This document shows positions 1-14,826 of a stretch of 62,000 nucleotides of DNA, piece after piece (the stretch's first letter is position 1; each line of letters starts with the position of its first letter). The stretch comes from Branchiostoma floridae (Eukaryota; Chordata; Leptocardii; Amphioxiformes; Branchiostomatidae). A program made the translations under genes and the position numbers. The stretch is taken from assembly GCF_000003815.2 (NCBI RefSeq), contig NC_049979.1:25705978-25767977 (forward strand), in the 5' to 3' direction. Under the pieces are notes generated by a model. It did not search any database. It was not told where the DNA came from and worked only from the letters and a program-made list of their open reading frames with translations.

Positions 1-185
1 AATTAGAGTTATGCAAGGAGGGTCTCACCTATTCACAGGGTGGATCGTTGGGGTGCACATGTGCGTGTCGAACAGAAGTTCAAAATACACTAGTGTAACC
101 GTACCTATAACAGTACACCTGTTGGTGCGTGGCCACTAGCTAGGCCACAGCGACAACTGGGGCCAGGTGTAAGGGACAATGTAGG

Positions 186-300
186 CCCCCTTTTCAGTAG
201 GCGGTGCTCGCGCTGCGCTCTCACTGTGACCTAAATAGGATATGTATAATCTTCACTTTTACACTTGGTATATCATACAAAACGTAAAAGTGCGGTTGGA
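186..300. repeat. Partial copy of a dispersed repeat (family A)
   Basis: The segment contains GCTGCGCTCTCACTGTGACC followed by a cacttttacactt... tatatcata core. This resembles parts of the copies at 31555-31745, 38878-39300 and 46195-46400. Similarity is by eye only, and this copy is the weakest. Confidence 0.35.
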
Positions 301-2389
301 GGTAGAAAGATATTTCTCTTTGTCTGAACACCTCACTGTTTGACGTGAGCAAATGAATTTTTCACAAATGCATGTAACATTATATCTATCTTCTACATAC
401 ATTTGTTTAAAGGAAATAGCACGATTTGCTATAGCAGAAACCATACACGAGTATATCAATACGAATGGAAGAACTTGCAAAGCCATTGAGTCATGAAAAT
501 ATAGAAATTCTTTAAGATCACTAATTCACGGTGAATGTTCTCTCTTTTGCAATTTTGTTGATTGTGTGATTGCTGAATGGCAAATGCATGTTCGTAGGCT
601 AATTACAAACGTTCAGGCTGTAAAAATGTGTCTATTCTATACACCGACCTAATGTTTCTAATGTGTACTCAATGAGTACTGAGATTTTAGTAGATACGTG
701 GCTTTGGAGGTATTCTAGCTACGGTGAAAGCTGACCGGAATATATTTTTTATACTTTTTTCTTTTTAATCCTCATAATGAGGGCAGTTACAAATAAAACG
801 AATTTCATCGCCCACGCCACTGCATCCGTTGTACAATCATTTGAACAGTCTCTCCTGAACTGACAGCTTTATAACGTCCCTTTTCTATCTCTAGTGGGTG
901 AGCACTGTTTCTTATCGTACAGACATTGGACTGCTTGTCAAAATAATTCTGGTATAAATACCTTTCTATCGTGTTTGTAAAATCTCAATTAACCGTTATT
1001 TTTACGTGATTGGCGGAGAAATATTTGAATATACACATCTGACAGTCTTTTTCTTAGCAGTGTATGTTTTTGCTTGTTGTCTACCCTATACTTATGATTT
1101 AATTAGGATCTGTTGTTGCTTTATTGTTTTATTTTTGTGCACCACACACAAATGACCTTCTTCAGAACGAAGAGCAAGTCGGGTCCACCTGGGGAAATGT
1201 TGTCCCGCCAAGAATTTCTAGCGTAGTTAAACCCTCTAATACACCGCTCTTAAAACTCCTCAACTGTCTGGGTAACAGGCCATACATAATTCATTCTACC
1301 TGTAGGGAAAATCACGGTGTATTATATCCCAATCTATAAGAATTACCCTTCATGACAAGAGGACCTTACCGAGTCTGTGTCCCAAACGCAGTTCTGTGTC
1401 ATTGCAAGACGCAAGGGAGGACCTGTATATAATGAACAGGTATTATCGAGGCTTATTTATACTGGAGAAGAATTATGTTTTTTCATTATTCATGTTGGTG
1501 AAAATTGAACTGGATCAAAGACGACTGTACAGGTATACAGTCGTGTATTTTACAAAGAAGAATATCCAACAATGGGTATATATAGAATGCCTTCATGTGA
1601 ATCATAAATACAAAATGAAAGACTGGACAAAGATAATTGTTAGCAATACTAGTATGTTTCAATCCGTTCCAGTGAAATGAAATATCATACTCAAATCTAC
1701 ACTGTTCGTAAAATGTAGAGATGACCTGAGTATATGCAATAGAAATTTACGTCAGAAAATGCGGATTGAATTGCACAATATATTGCTGTGACATTCTGAT
1801 TTTCATGTTATTGACCATTGGCGGTGGTGATATAGCTAGAATGGTGTAATGTAATTCACAACCCAATGTAACTAAACTTCTGGCATTATCACACTTGACT
1901 CCCGCGTGGGCACCAGGATTTCCTAGTGACAATCCTTCTCCGCCTTTTCTAATAACTGGATTATTCCGTTCATCCCCCGATTATTACATTCTCTCCAAAC
2001 TTGTCCACTTTCCTTGATCCCAAACCTGTCGCAATCCCCTCGATCGATACAAATCAACTTTCTCCTAACACACCGTCTATCAAAGTAAGTAATCTTTCCT
2101 TACGTTACTAAGTGCTTTACCCCACCTTCTATGGGTATACGGTTACGGTTCTGAACTGGTGTTGAGAGTCCCCGCCGATATTTACAGCTCTAGACAGGAG
2201 AATTTCATCGGGTTACTGACAGGCTCTTCGAATCCATTTGTTGTGTCATCTGTAGAGGCGTCTGCCTAAAGCCACACCGATCTCAAGTGACGTCTGGACT
2301 CTTCAGAGTCCACGTGTCAAGGGTGCTCGTTCAGACTAACACACCCGGAACATTCCCATCCTAAAATAACAGCTAGAGAAACCGTTGTT
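301..2389. other. Intergenic, no feature seen
   Basis: AT-leaning sequence. Several short open frames (for example 94 codons at 1396-1680) have no recognisable domain or codon character. No RNA gene or clear repeat was recognised. Confidence 0.6.
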
Positions 2390-2678
2390 TTGTGCACGTT
2401 CATGTCTGTCTCATTGACCATCTTGTTTTCACGTTTTACCTTCACAATGTTTTTTTTAGACTATAGCAATAATTCAAATCTTAAACAGTTTTTTTTCCTG
2501 TGTCGGTAAAGACTGATGCATTATTAGTGTGAACTTTTTGTGTGCAAGTTTAAGTCTCCTTGATTATCTTGTTTTCATGTTTTACCTTCACAATGTTTTT
2601 TTAAGACTAAAGCAATAACTCAAACCTAAAACAGTTTTTCTCTTGTGTCGGTAAAGGCCGATGCACATTATTGGTGAG
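2390..2678. repeat. Two-copy tandem duplication, period 150 bp
   Basis: The two units align at TGTGCACGTT (2391) and TGTGCAAGTT (2541). They share CTTGTTTTC, TTTTACCTTCACAATG, AGCAATAA, AAACAGTTTTT, TGTGTCGGTAAAG and GATGCA in the same order. The copies have diverged by scattered substitutions and small indels, so the duplication is not very recent. Confidence 0.85.
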
Positions 2679-2707
2679 AAATGAATAGTTGCTTAGAAGG
2701 AATCATA

Positions 2708-2973
2708 ATACCCCTGTCACATTTGGCGAAAATCAATCGGACCACGATTCTGCGGCAATCGCCCGAGCCTCGCTTATAATAATAACTTTATTGCACAACA
2801 ATTGTACAAGGTACAAAGTATGGGTTAGATGTGACAGGGACGGTTTGTACAAGGTACAAAAAGCAACTTGGCTTATATGTGACAGGGACGATTTTTAGGT
2901 GAAAACTACACGCAACACTCAGTCAATCTTCCATCGTTACGCCCGAAGATCGTGGATAATGTGACAGGGGTAT
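2708..2973. mobile_element. Short inverted-repeat element (MITE-like) with CCCCTGTCACAT ends
   Basis: The ends are inverted copies: ATACCCCTGTCACAT at 2708-2722 and ATGTGACAGGGGTAT at 2959-2973. If the element proper starts at CCCC, it is flanked by TA on both sides. Inside, the end motif recurs twice as ATGTGACAGGGACG (about 2829 and 2877). There is also a segment reading ATAACTTTATTGCACAACAA (about 2782), which is the reverse complement of a LINE-type 3' tail seen elsewhere in the window. It has no coding capacity. Confidence 0.75.
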
Positions 2974-5584
2974 AAACAGTTTAACCAAAGGCATATTTTC
3001 CTTGTTCCTTCCACACTCAGCACAATGGGGACCCAGCGCATCATCATTAATTTTGTGGGACATCTGCCGGCGTTTTCATGCTGTCACGTCGCGTAGGATG
3101 TATGACAAGACGCGACATAACTACACATCAATTTGTAAGCAGCTCTACACACGCACAAAACCACACCACGGCAAAGATCACCCCTAACAATGGGCTAAAT
3201 CGCAGCAGACGATTCTCTTTGTCACATTTGTTAACATAGTAGACGATCAGACGACAGCTACAATCAAATTCAAACAATAAGTATAATTATCGAGACATGT
3301 AACAGACTGTGCATACTGGTGATATTTCCGCTACATTAACGTGTCAAAGACTAGATAATTTTGGATAAGTGTGGTTTCATTGTATTACTTATCATTTGAA
3401 TCTACAATGAAAAGTTTCCTTTATTACAAAACACATCTGTCTGCTCATGGGGTATATAGACGACGGTTGTTTCTATAAATAGTCTTTGTCGTGATTGAAT
3501 ACTATCTTCGTTTTTCAAACCATTCTTAAAACGATATTTTTACATGATGTAACAGTTGTAAAAAAGTGTCAAAAATCATTTCAAATTTTCATATCATACA
3601 TAACGCGGTCATAACATACAAGTACTAATGCACAAATGCTAAGAAACATATTCATAAAGCGTGGAAGTTGTAAATATACAATGACATGCCATAGAGAACG
3701 CTGACGCCTGTAGCGGAGGGATATGATACACATGTATATATAGTGTATGTACAGAGTAACGTTCGGTGTAGACACCGAAGTGTACAAATGTGGGTGGCCG
3801 GGTCTAAGTAGGCTTTTCCTCCCTCCTGTCCCCGCAGAAAATCTGTGGGCTTGAACCGCGTTCAATGCCAACAAACGGATGGGGTATCGAGAAAATTTGC
3901 GCCCGAAGGTAAACCACCCTCAAACCTGTAATTACGCGGAGCCCACCTGCTGTAAGGCATCACACGCACCACCACACACGCAGCGGAGGCGACACCGGCT
4001 TGTTGTGTACAGCAAAGCCACTGAAACCTTATTCACAGCGACACCGGAATGCACAAAATGTATAGGAGTCGCATTTATGTATGCTATTGTACTAGCTTTG
4101 TTGCTGTCAGTTTAAAGTATTGTAAGAAAGCTAAGTTATAACTTGAATTTCACGAACATGAATAATTAAAAACTGTACACAAGGTCTGATGTGACCTTGG
4201 TAGTGTAGGTTCAGAAAATGCATTCTGTCTGTCGTTAGTCAAAACTACATGGCATAACAACCCCCACCCCCCTGGACGGTGGTGTCTAAACAGTGTCCAT
4301 ATCCATTCACTCGCTCACCAACATGTGGTAACATAACAGAACCCGGGGCACACCCCTACTCGTCTCATATGAACCCGCTGATCTTGACCTCTAAGTATGA
4401 GGGGGAGAGGAATTTCTGTCATCTGCTGATTCAGGCGTTCAGGTCAATAGCCCGGTTATGGTGATGCCCCCTCCCTCCCCCCCCCCTCCCCTCCAGTTAT
4501 GGTGTCTCGGCACACTACTACTACACCTCCATACATCACGATACGGTTTCACACATCTCATGTGGGCACCATGGTATATCTATCACTAAGTATGTGTGAC
4601 GATTATTTTCTTTACCATTACACCATTACATTGCAGACGTGGTTGTCTGTTACGATGACCCCAGCACGTATTACTCATTGACCGTGAAACCATGGCTGTC
4701 GGTGATGGTGGGGAGGGGGGCGGCAACCTGTAGTGACCAACTGATGTAGTACAGCAACGCATGTTTCCTTCCATTCGGCATTACTGACGTGAAATACCGT
4801 TTGTTTACCTTTTCGTCTTTGTTTATTTGTTTCAAATAGCGTGTCGATGTGGTACTTGGCTTTGTGATTGTCTTTGACAAAGTCTTTGGATTATATCAGT
4901 GTCTTCTTTCCGTTCTTGACAACATCGATAATATTCAGTAAAACTCGCACTCGTTTCTGACTGTCATATTTTCAGTTATTCATGGCTTAGATAATTTAAC
5001 GAAATGAGTATACGAAACGAAATGTTTGTACATGCTACAGTGCACAGTCATTATGATATTTTATATTATTAATATGTGTTGAATGTGCGTCTGCGTGGGT
5101 TTCGAAAATATTAACGTTAGTTGGATTCAAATGTTAAAATACATGAATAAAGAAAACTGTCCAAATCTTTTTGCGTTTAGATTCACACCTGGTAGTCGTA
5201 ACTGGCTTTTTGAATATTTCTATTTCTATGGAAGTCAACCACTTATGTTTCCCACGTATATCATTTTCCTTGTGTCTTTGACAACAGTTATGGTATTTTG
5301 CAAAATTACTAACTTACCGTCGATTGAAACCGCAATGACAGGTTGTAACAAAAGTTTGTCATTGTCAAATTATCACCGCCATTTCCCACTAATTGTCACT
5401 GCTATTGATATGGCGCTACATAAGGGTTACCTGTAATGTACCTTCTCTTGTAATGGTAAAATAAATCATCTGTCCTTGTATTGAACAGTCGAGAGTTAGA
5501 CGGGTAGAGAATTGACTTAAGTATGTCTCAACATATGATTGTTATGTACCAATATACGATATTCATATACATGTATATTCAGAT
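2974..5584. other. Intergenic, no gene recognised
   Basis: This contains a pyrimidine/poly-C tract (about 4466-4495) and AT-rich unique sequence. The 117-codon frame at 5083-5436 lacks any family signature or good codon bias, so I do not call it. Confidence 0.6.
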
Positions 5585-5645
5585 TGTCATACATTGTACC
5601 TGTTACAATTGTCGCGCAATAAAGTTCTATTATTCATTCTATATA
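5585..5645 (+). mobile_element. LINE/retroposon 3' tail fragment (family T)
   Basis: The sequence GTACCTGTTACAATTG, then CGCAATAAAG and a (TATTATTC)-like end, recurs in reverse at 2782, 32115 and 41350 and forward at about 56455-56500. An AATAAA signal followed by a simple tail is typical of 3'-anchored non-LTR retroposon copies. The full element is not present. Confidence 0.55.
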
Positions 5646-8600
5646 TTTGCAAAATAACTGACAAGGAAATAAAGCTTTGCTCAAAAGAATGAATTCTAAC
5701 TAGAGGTCTTACTACATCTTGTCATGAGTTATGATAACATATGGAAAAGCGATAAAAAGAAATTTTGCAATCTTACAGAAGTTCACGATGTCAACTCACA
5801 GATTAGACAAACACAAAACGGTGTAGCCACAAACCAAACAAATGGTTTGCTTGCAGTTAGATGTCACAGACAACTTAACTGTGTAAAGTATCTCACCGTC
5901 ATCATTCAAGGTGGGGAAAATACGATTCCGTTGTAAAAACGCGTTTTTGATGTGAAAAAAAATATCTGTTCATAAATTGTTCGAAAGCCACAACGGCGAC
6001 AATGGGCTTAATTTACAGCCTTTTATATTGTACAGTTTTTTTTTTATATTGAGTAACATCAATCCATGCTAATGTATTCATATCATGTAATCGATGAGCA
6101 TTATTGAAAAAAAAGTCTGTTTATATCCTGCTATCTTAAAACTTGTGGTAACATAATAGCGGTTTTAATCAATATGATTTAATGAATGACATGCGCAATA
6201 CACAAGCTAGGACAAGTCTAATAAACACCAAATGTAAGCTGACAGGTATGTAAGTAAGGTAAGCAAACTATGATTTCATGTCCCTTCACTGCACTGCTAT
6301 GATTTAGAGGTTCATCTAAGTGTTTTCCGCACAGATAAAGTAAAAGGAGAAGTTAACTGTAGGCAAGGTTCGTGAGGTCCGAATGACAGAATCGTATACT
6401 AGTGTCCCTACACAAAGGGAAGGTGTGTTGAAAAACGGTCTCATTTGCTTAAGGATATAAATTGTAAAGGCCTAGCAACAACTTGTTGTAACTACAAAAG
6501 AAGCTGTCACGGGGTTTGGGCATGTGTTTGGAGCTCGGATTGAGCCTGGTGGCCTGGGTTCTATTTGTGGGACTTATATAGGATGGAACCCTACCGGCAC
6601 CAAATTGGCCAAATGAAGAGTTTCCTCTCCGGGAGTGTGGTGCTCTTTTCTGAGGGGGGTTCGCCGGATGTATAGGGATGACGTGAGATTTCAGGCAGGT
6701 GGCAGCTCGGATGTGTAGTTGGGATATGATATAGTAGATCTTACTCAACCCACGACTTTTCGCCTGCAGCGTTAGGAAGTCACAGGTCCCGTGTCACTTC
6801 TCACACACAATGGAAGGTTTCTTTACAGAGTTAATTCAGCCCAGACTCCTGTGTGATTATTGTGTGAGAGAGAAACACATCGTGTGCTCATCAACCGCTG
6901 CACGTGCACCGGATTCCGCTCACCAAGCTCACCGCCAGCCGTCTGTCGTCGTTCTGGGTCCTGCATCCAGCGTAATTTGCTATATCTACCCCGAAGCGTA
7001 CTTCCGACTTGTACAACTGCTAGACATCGGTGTGTTGTATGTATGTCAGATAACCTAGCCATGAACCCGATGTCACCGGTGCCGACCTGACAACAAGTAT
7101 CACCTGGCGACTTAAACAAATAGACATCATTGTCTTGCCCGATGCGCTGACAAGGTGAATCGTCTCCTACCTTTTGTTCTATTGCCGGTCAGGTGTCTTG
7201 GTTCCTTCCACCTCATTTGTACTTATCTCCCCTATCATACCTGCCATCACTACGCCCGAGGGCCCCGGGACCAGACAATGTCCGGTGCTGATTACTACTC
7301 TTTTAACCACGCCTAGTCCTTTCCATATGAAAACAGATCCCCCTTCAGTAGATCCCCTCACTAACTAATGTTGATTTGTTTACTTTGGTTGGCAGTGCTA
7401 AGAGTTAACAACGGAAAATAAACTGTGATCACGGGCGCTTGTACACCACGGCACTGAGCTCATACTGAACGGCCTTGCCTAAGTGACCGTTCGCCCTTGA
7501 CTTCAGCGACCTTATCCGTTTTTAATGAAAGCTAGCTCCCGAATTGGGTGTTCTTTTTTTTTTACAAAGCTAGTTTCTCCCTAGCAGTAGCACCATGTGT
7601 GGTTTACCTCGGAGCAAGTGAGGAAATGCTCCTAAATAATTCATTCGCAAACACAATACCGAAACGGCAGACCTAGGGTTTAGTGTTTCATACCTAATAC
7701 TGGTAAGAACCATGCGCGAAGATTTCCGAGTGCGATGCTACCGGGTCCACTGTTTTTCTCAGCTCATGCATAGAAAAGAGGCTCAGAGTGAAAAAGAGAG
7801 ACTCCTCAACTAGAAGTATGCTGGAGGGCTTCGAGTTGAATTAAAAGCTGAACAAGCCCGAAGTACCGTGTCTCATTCTCTTTACCCTCCCCTAACAAAA
7901 TGCATATTCATTCCCGCCAATATCAACCCATTGCTTGGATTGCAGAGGCGGGGTTGTGTTAAGTGGGGGGAATGTGGAAAACACATTTGTATAGCTTCTG
8001 TTCCGGGTGCGTTGGGAATACAATTTGTTTGTTCAGTGTCTAGTCCAGGCCTGCAATCATACTTATCTAAGCCGTCCTTTACTTCTTTAAACGGAGGGTC
8101 GTCAAATTGCACTGGTTAGGGAGTGATAATTCATGGTTTTAGTCCATGCCAAGTCAACACACTCCTATCAGACAAGTGGCCTCTGATACCATTATGTGTG
8201 CTAATGACGATTAAATGAAGTAAGGGATTTGGAGAGGAGGGCGACCCAGAAACACAATTATCTTGTGTGAAACACTAGTTTATCGACAACATTAAACCGG
8301 CGGATTGTTCTTTGACTGTCTTATCCCCAAAAATGATCCTGACTCCATAGGAGAGGCTTAGTTGAACCTTTTTGTTCGGCACGCTAATAAAAAGCAAAAC
8401 AACAAATCAAGTTTTCATCTGATTCATACTACAATTCGGCAATCATTAGATGATTTCGTGACTTTTGATTCAGTGAGAACTAGAGTTATGTTTGTGTTAG
8501 AGATCGGCAGTCATCATTAGCCATGCTGATTTTGTATTTTACCATATGTCATTGGAATTCTGCTAACCTTTCTACTGGCCATTTTCAACCTTCATTCAAC

Positions 8601-9275
8601 ACTGGCATTAAAAGGGCGCGTTTTACGTCTCGCGGATACAGTTGCAGAATATGTCAGCAGCACAGATACAATTTCTGATATTTCTTTTTGTCTAAAAATA
8701 GCAGGGGTCTTTGCTCCTCCTGCGTTCGCAGTTGGTCCTATCCGTCAAAGAGAGGCACCGTGAACGAAAAGCCAAGCAGATTATCTCACAAATTTAAAAG
8801 TCAGGCGGTACCCCCACCTTTTGTTTGAACACAGGTGGATACATAACGGTAGAAAGGTGCCGATGACGTCTTTCAAGTTTGTGGGGCTTTAGGTTCAAAA
8901 ATGAAGGATGACTCTCAGCGCAGACCGACAGACGACTCCTAGTAGTACAAATGGGGGCTTCGGTTTCAGATCGAATGTCAGGCCGCCATATTTCTCTGTC
9001 AGCCGACTCAACTTTCTGTTACCTTTTCCAAGCACGATTTAGATAAGGATTTTAAAGCAGATTACGCAGGGACGCCGGTAATTCTAGAAGCCAAATACCG
9101 CCTACCCACAGTGATACAAATAGTTACATGCACGGTGTGCCCTACTCTTTTCCCTCTCTTGTGTATCTTCTTTGACTCACAGCGGATATAAGCCGCGCTG
9201 CTAAAAAAACAAAGCGGCTCAGGTCCTTTCTGTTGCAGGTTTGCCCACGTCAAATGATTGCAACAAACCGTGGCC
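5646..9275. other. Intergenic, no gene recognised
   Basis: A poly-T run (about 6039) and scattered short frames on both strands with no domain signature. The 6500-6740 stretch is more GC-rich and contains GGGTTCTATTT, a faint polymerase-III B-box-like string. That is not enough to call a SINE. Confidence 0.5.
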
Positions 9276-9362
9276 GGTTTGGTGGTATAGTGGATTCCTA
9301 GCCCCTACAACAGTGTCAGTGTACGGTTTCAATGAACCCAACAAGGGTTCAATAAAGCCACT
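9276..9362 (+). ncRNA. tRNA-Gly-like degenerate fragment or SINE head
   Basis: GGTTTGGTGGTATAGTGG (9277-9294) closely resembles the 5' end and A-box of a tRNA-Gly gene as I recall it. GGTTCAATAAA at 9346-9356 resembles a B-box. The A-to-B spacing is about 20 bp too long for a tRNA and no full cloverleaf can be drawn. I read it as a tRNA-derived retroposon or pseudo-tRNA, not a functional tRNA. Chance similarity is possible. Confidence 0.25.
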
Positions 9363-11744
9363 TGGACACTTCTGTGAGAAACTGTATACGTCCGTATAGT
9401 TGAGGTGGGATCAGTGTAGGGTGTTCTTACATCGCCACGGAAGCGTGCACTGCCTCTGCTAGTGCTCTACCCCAAGCCCCTTTCACGCACCCTCGTCCAA
9501 ATTACATAACCAATATGCGACCAATGGTAAGTATGGTCTTAGATATTGTTTGTTGATGGGGATAAATGCCGAGCTCAGTGTGTATATAAGCTACATGAAT
9601 ATGTAGCCTTAGCAGTTACGACGTCTCTACAAAATTTGACAGATATTTCTTTAATGCGAAACAACATGCACGTTTCACTAGCACTTCGTCGGGGCTTCCG
9701 AGAAAAAATGTTGTTCACAAAACACGGTTCTAATGCTCGACATGTGTGACATTTTGTTGTGAATAAGTGAGCTGTTGTCGTTTTTCTTTGCAGTACTTTT
9801 CGTCCTCATGTAAAAGGAAGGGTTGTCATGTCTTGATTACAAAGAGAGGGATGGTATTGATGACTATCCATTTACACTAGAACATAAAACCACTACTTAA
9901 TGACTGACTCTTTTGTTTTGAAGGCAAACCTAGACATCGAGCTCACGAAAGGCACTATATCTCCTCTCTCTCTGAAAGATGACAATGATAAAAAGTGACA
10001 TATCATGCCTGACAAGTGGCTTTCTTGTATGAAAGTTAGTGTCGCATTTAGCATATTGCACACCGTGGATGGAACTTTGGATGAGCCATGTACTTCCCAA
10101 AAGTGTCTACTGAAGATATTCTCTACCTATTCTCTACCTATGCTGACCTACGCATTTTTCCCGAGCATGCATGTGTACGTTTGTCGCCAGCTGTACCCAC
10201 ACACCCTCGAGCGAAGGTAGCTGATGCGCCCTGTGGCGGTACACGCGACAGAACCCGTCACACAAAAGACGTTTTGGCCATATTCCCATTGTAAATCATA
10301 TACAAGGATGGACGTCTGACAATGCGCTACATTTTCCCACACTATTTGGAGATTACTAGGCTTCAATTTAGCTGTTTTTTTCTTTCCTGTGTGCGTGCCA
10401 AAGACCAAGACCAAGCGTCGAAGACCACAACAGAAAAACGTGACTTCAAAACTTTTGTTGGAAATTAAAACTGCTCAACTTATTAGAGCAATGTTTGAAT
10501 ATTTCAGCTCCATTTCATACCGCTAATACCACTTATACACATATCATTGTAGGATTGGTGCACAATTTTCCGTTATGATCCATTTCAGTCACAAGTGGTC
10601 ATCCACTGTTGAGGCGTCCAGTGGCTGCGCCATTGTCCGTGAGAAAGGCTACACCGTCGGGCCGGGCACTTGTGCTGGACACAGGCCCTTGCGCCGTTCG
10701 CACTCCGCGTACACTCGAGGAGTTGTTGGAACCTGGACCACCAATATCAGCCCTTTATAACCACCAATGGAGAAAGCAATCCCCAGTCTACAAGTAGCTC
10801 TGTTGTGCTTTAGAAGTGTCGGCTGTCCCGCCCAACGCTTCACCAGATATCCCTTATGTGTGATTCAGAACCGTTCACTCCACCCAACAACAAACACGCA
10901 CATGGGCACACGAGAGTTCTTCAAACCACGTATTTTCTTTCTCTGTCTCTTACAAAGAAAAACCTACAGGCGATATATGAAGACGGGGTTTGCTAAAGTC
11001 ACTGCATTTTAGCCGTATACATACATTCAAAGGACTTGTCATGCAGTTTTCATAAACTTACATGTAACGATGTAGAGTTGTAGGCGTTTCTAACAAACCT
11101 TGTTTGGAAATTGGATAAACTCACCACTTGGACTTGCTTTTAGCCAAACAACCTACACCAGATTAGACAAAGAATTTGCTATAGCAGAAAGTATTTGGAT
11201 ACAAGAAGATGTAAAATTTAAAAATTCTCTGATTGCGTTTTTGCAGAAGCTGCCTGCACTATCGGTACTCAGTACAAGGCCGAGGATTGTAACACCGTGT
11301 AATTATAGCAATTTTTGGCCATTGTAGAGGACAATGACGGAGTAATTTTTTAACAAATCGTCATTGACACCGACTGTTCTGTCTGGTAGCGTGAAATCGT
11401 CCTCTAAAAGCCAACCGTAGGGGTATCCTAGCAGGGCGGTAGGGTTAGCGCCTCGGCGCCTCTATAGCCCCACGCGGCCACAGAGCGCTTCCCTTGTGCA
11501 TGCGGCGTTAAAATGGCAACTAAATCTCATTAAAACCAACCCCCCTCGTCAGCTCATTGCGTCTAATACAAGACTTAACCATACATTTTGATCCAAAATT
11601 CTCCAAAGATGCCCCAACAGTATTTTGTGTCCAAGCAGATGGGTTAGTTATTGCAGTGACATGAATGACATTTTGTAGGCGGCCTTTGTAACCTGTATAT
11701 TTCTTTCCGCGGTCCTGGCATCTTTGCTCCCACAAAAACACACC
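9363..11744. other. Intergenic, no gene recognised
   Basis: A GC-richer patch at 10600-10790 has overlapping open frames in two phases, but no domain or conserved motif is recognised. The rest is AT-leaning and appears unique. Confidence 0.5.
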
Positions 11745-12800
11745 GCTAGTTTATTTTGATCTCTTTAGATTTGTGGGTCTTTAGATTTTTCTCCAAAATG
11801 GATCTCCGCCTTCTTTTGACTGAGCTATTTTCTATCACACACAAAAAACATTATGATAAACCTTGGCGTTAAAAAAAAATACATATTTCTAACGACACAC
11901 AACATGCATTCTTTTGTTATTACTGCTCCTCTACTTACCACATATCCATTCATGAGTCATTGACTGAATGAATAGTCCTCTCACAAAAAGAAAACTAAGT
12001 ATACATGTCGTATGAATTTTATTCATACTAATTGGGAGAAGTTTCAGTCGAAACAAGCAAATTCTGAACAATATTCATGGGATATAAACAACGATTAAAG
12101 ACATATGATGCGCACAAAATGCATGGACCAGTTACAGCTTGTAGCTAACTATATATCCGAGACTAGGGCATAAGCTCTAAGAGTCCAGAAAGATTTGGCG
12201 GTAAGATGTATATTACATGATGATTATATTTCTAGTAGTAGTCTGAGGACAACACAGGTAGGATAAGGTGGGACTTGTGCTACCCTTTCTTAACTCTGGT
12301 TAACTCCTGGCGACTGAAGTATTAGTTAAGCTCTGAGGGGGGATAACGAATGCTGTTTGCAGACGACATGAGTCTAGTTAGTACTAAAAACACCACGGCA
12401 GCGAAGCCCTACGGCTTTACCTATCTTGGTCGCAACAACAGTATAACAACCTATTTCCTATACCCTAGGATTATTTACAACAATACTTTTGGCAAGTGCG
12501 CACATATGGTAAAGATAACAACAACAACAACAACCATAAAAAATAAAAACACAGCACAAGATGGCACTCGTACAAAACTAAAAACGTCATTTGTACATCC
12601 ACAATATTCTTACTGCATCTTCTTGTAGTTTTCAAACCGTCTGCTGTTTTGGGTGGGTTGTACTTTCTAGACCTGGCCATTGTTTAACTTCCTTGTGTAT
12701 TTGATTGTCAAGCGCGGATATGTTAGTTTTCTTTCTCACGGCTATATGAGAAGTGTGTCTTTGGGCTGGTGCCACGGTGGTTCAGTGGCAGAGGTAAGTG
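11745..12800 (-). other. Six1/2: Six1/2 3' flank, candidate 3' UTR
   Basis: Downstream of the TAA stop on the minus strand, TTTATT on the plus strand (AATAAA on the transcript strand) occurs near 12019 and again near 11750. Either could be the Six1/2 polyadenylation signal. A LINE reverse-transcriptase scrap sits at about 12344-12460 on the opposite strand, so a transcript ending at 12019 or 11750 would contain it antisense. There is no cDNA support here; the 3' end is a guess. Confidence 0.3.
12344..12460 (+). mobile_element. LINE reverse-transcriptase remnant (FADD box)
   Basis: The translation from 12350 reads MLFADDMSLVSTKN, the catalytic [YF]ADD box of non-LTR retrotransposon reverse transcriptases. 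After a deletion comes GFTYLGRNNSIT, resembling the downstream FKYLGS-type motif. A stop lies directly upstream and the usual spacing between the two motifs is lost. This is a dead, internally deleted fragment. Confidence 0.7.
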
Positions 12801-14655
<1,855 letters not shown>

Positions 14656-14684
14656 CTACTGTGCTAGCGCTACACACAAAACTC

Positions 14685-14716
14685 CGGCGTGCGTGCGTGC
14701 GTGTGTGTGTGTGTAG
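14685..14716. repeat. (GCGT)n/(GT)n microsatellite in Six1/2 5' leader
   Basis: A short GCGT run passes into a GT run about 100 bp upstream of the Six1/2 ATG, so it probably lies in the 5' UTR. On the transcript strand it reads as CA followed by CGCA repeats. Six4/5 has a comparable TG-rich tract in the same relative place, in the opposite polarity relative to transcription. Confidence 0.8.
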
Positions 14717-14739
14717 CAGGGAAAAAACGACACTACAAA

Positions 14740-14826
14740 CAGGCCAACGTGTGGGGTTGCTACTTTTTGACATTATTATTTTAGGGCGACATTAATAGCC
14801 AGCTGCTTTGCCGTGATTGGTCAGGA
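14740..14826 (-). promoter_or_regulatory. Six1/2: Candidate Six1/2 core promoter with CCAAT box
   Basis: On the minus strand, CCAAT at 14820-14816 lies in the string GACCAATCACGGC, about 225 bp upstream of the ATG. It is followed by an E-box-like CAGCTG (about 14800) and by AT-rich, TATA-like stretches (TATTAAT near 14795 and TAAAATAATAA near 14780). NF-Y binding to CCAAT is standard for such boxes. The transcription start itself cannot be located from sequence. A similar CCAATCA-n-CGGC string is present in front of Six4/5. Confidence 0.45.

Noticed and set aside
5083-5436. 117-codon plus-strand frame with hydrophobic stretches
   Set aside because: AT-driven composition, no recognised family, no nearby splice or promoter support.
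10575-10797. GC-rich overlapping frames that looked exon-like
   Set aside because: Two phases are open at once, neither starts with ATG plus a known motif, and no splice-site pair was convincing.
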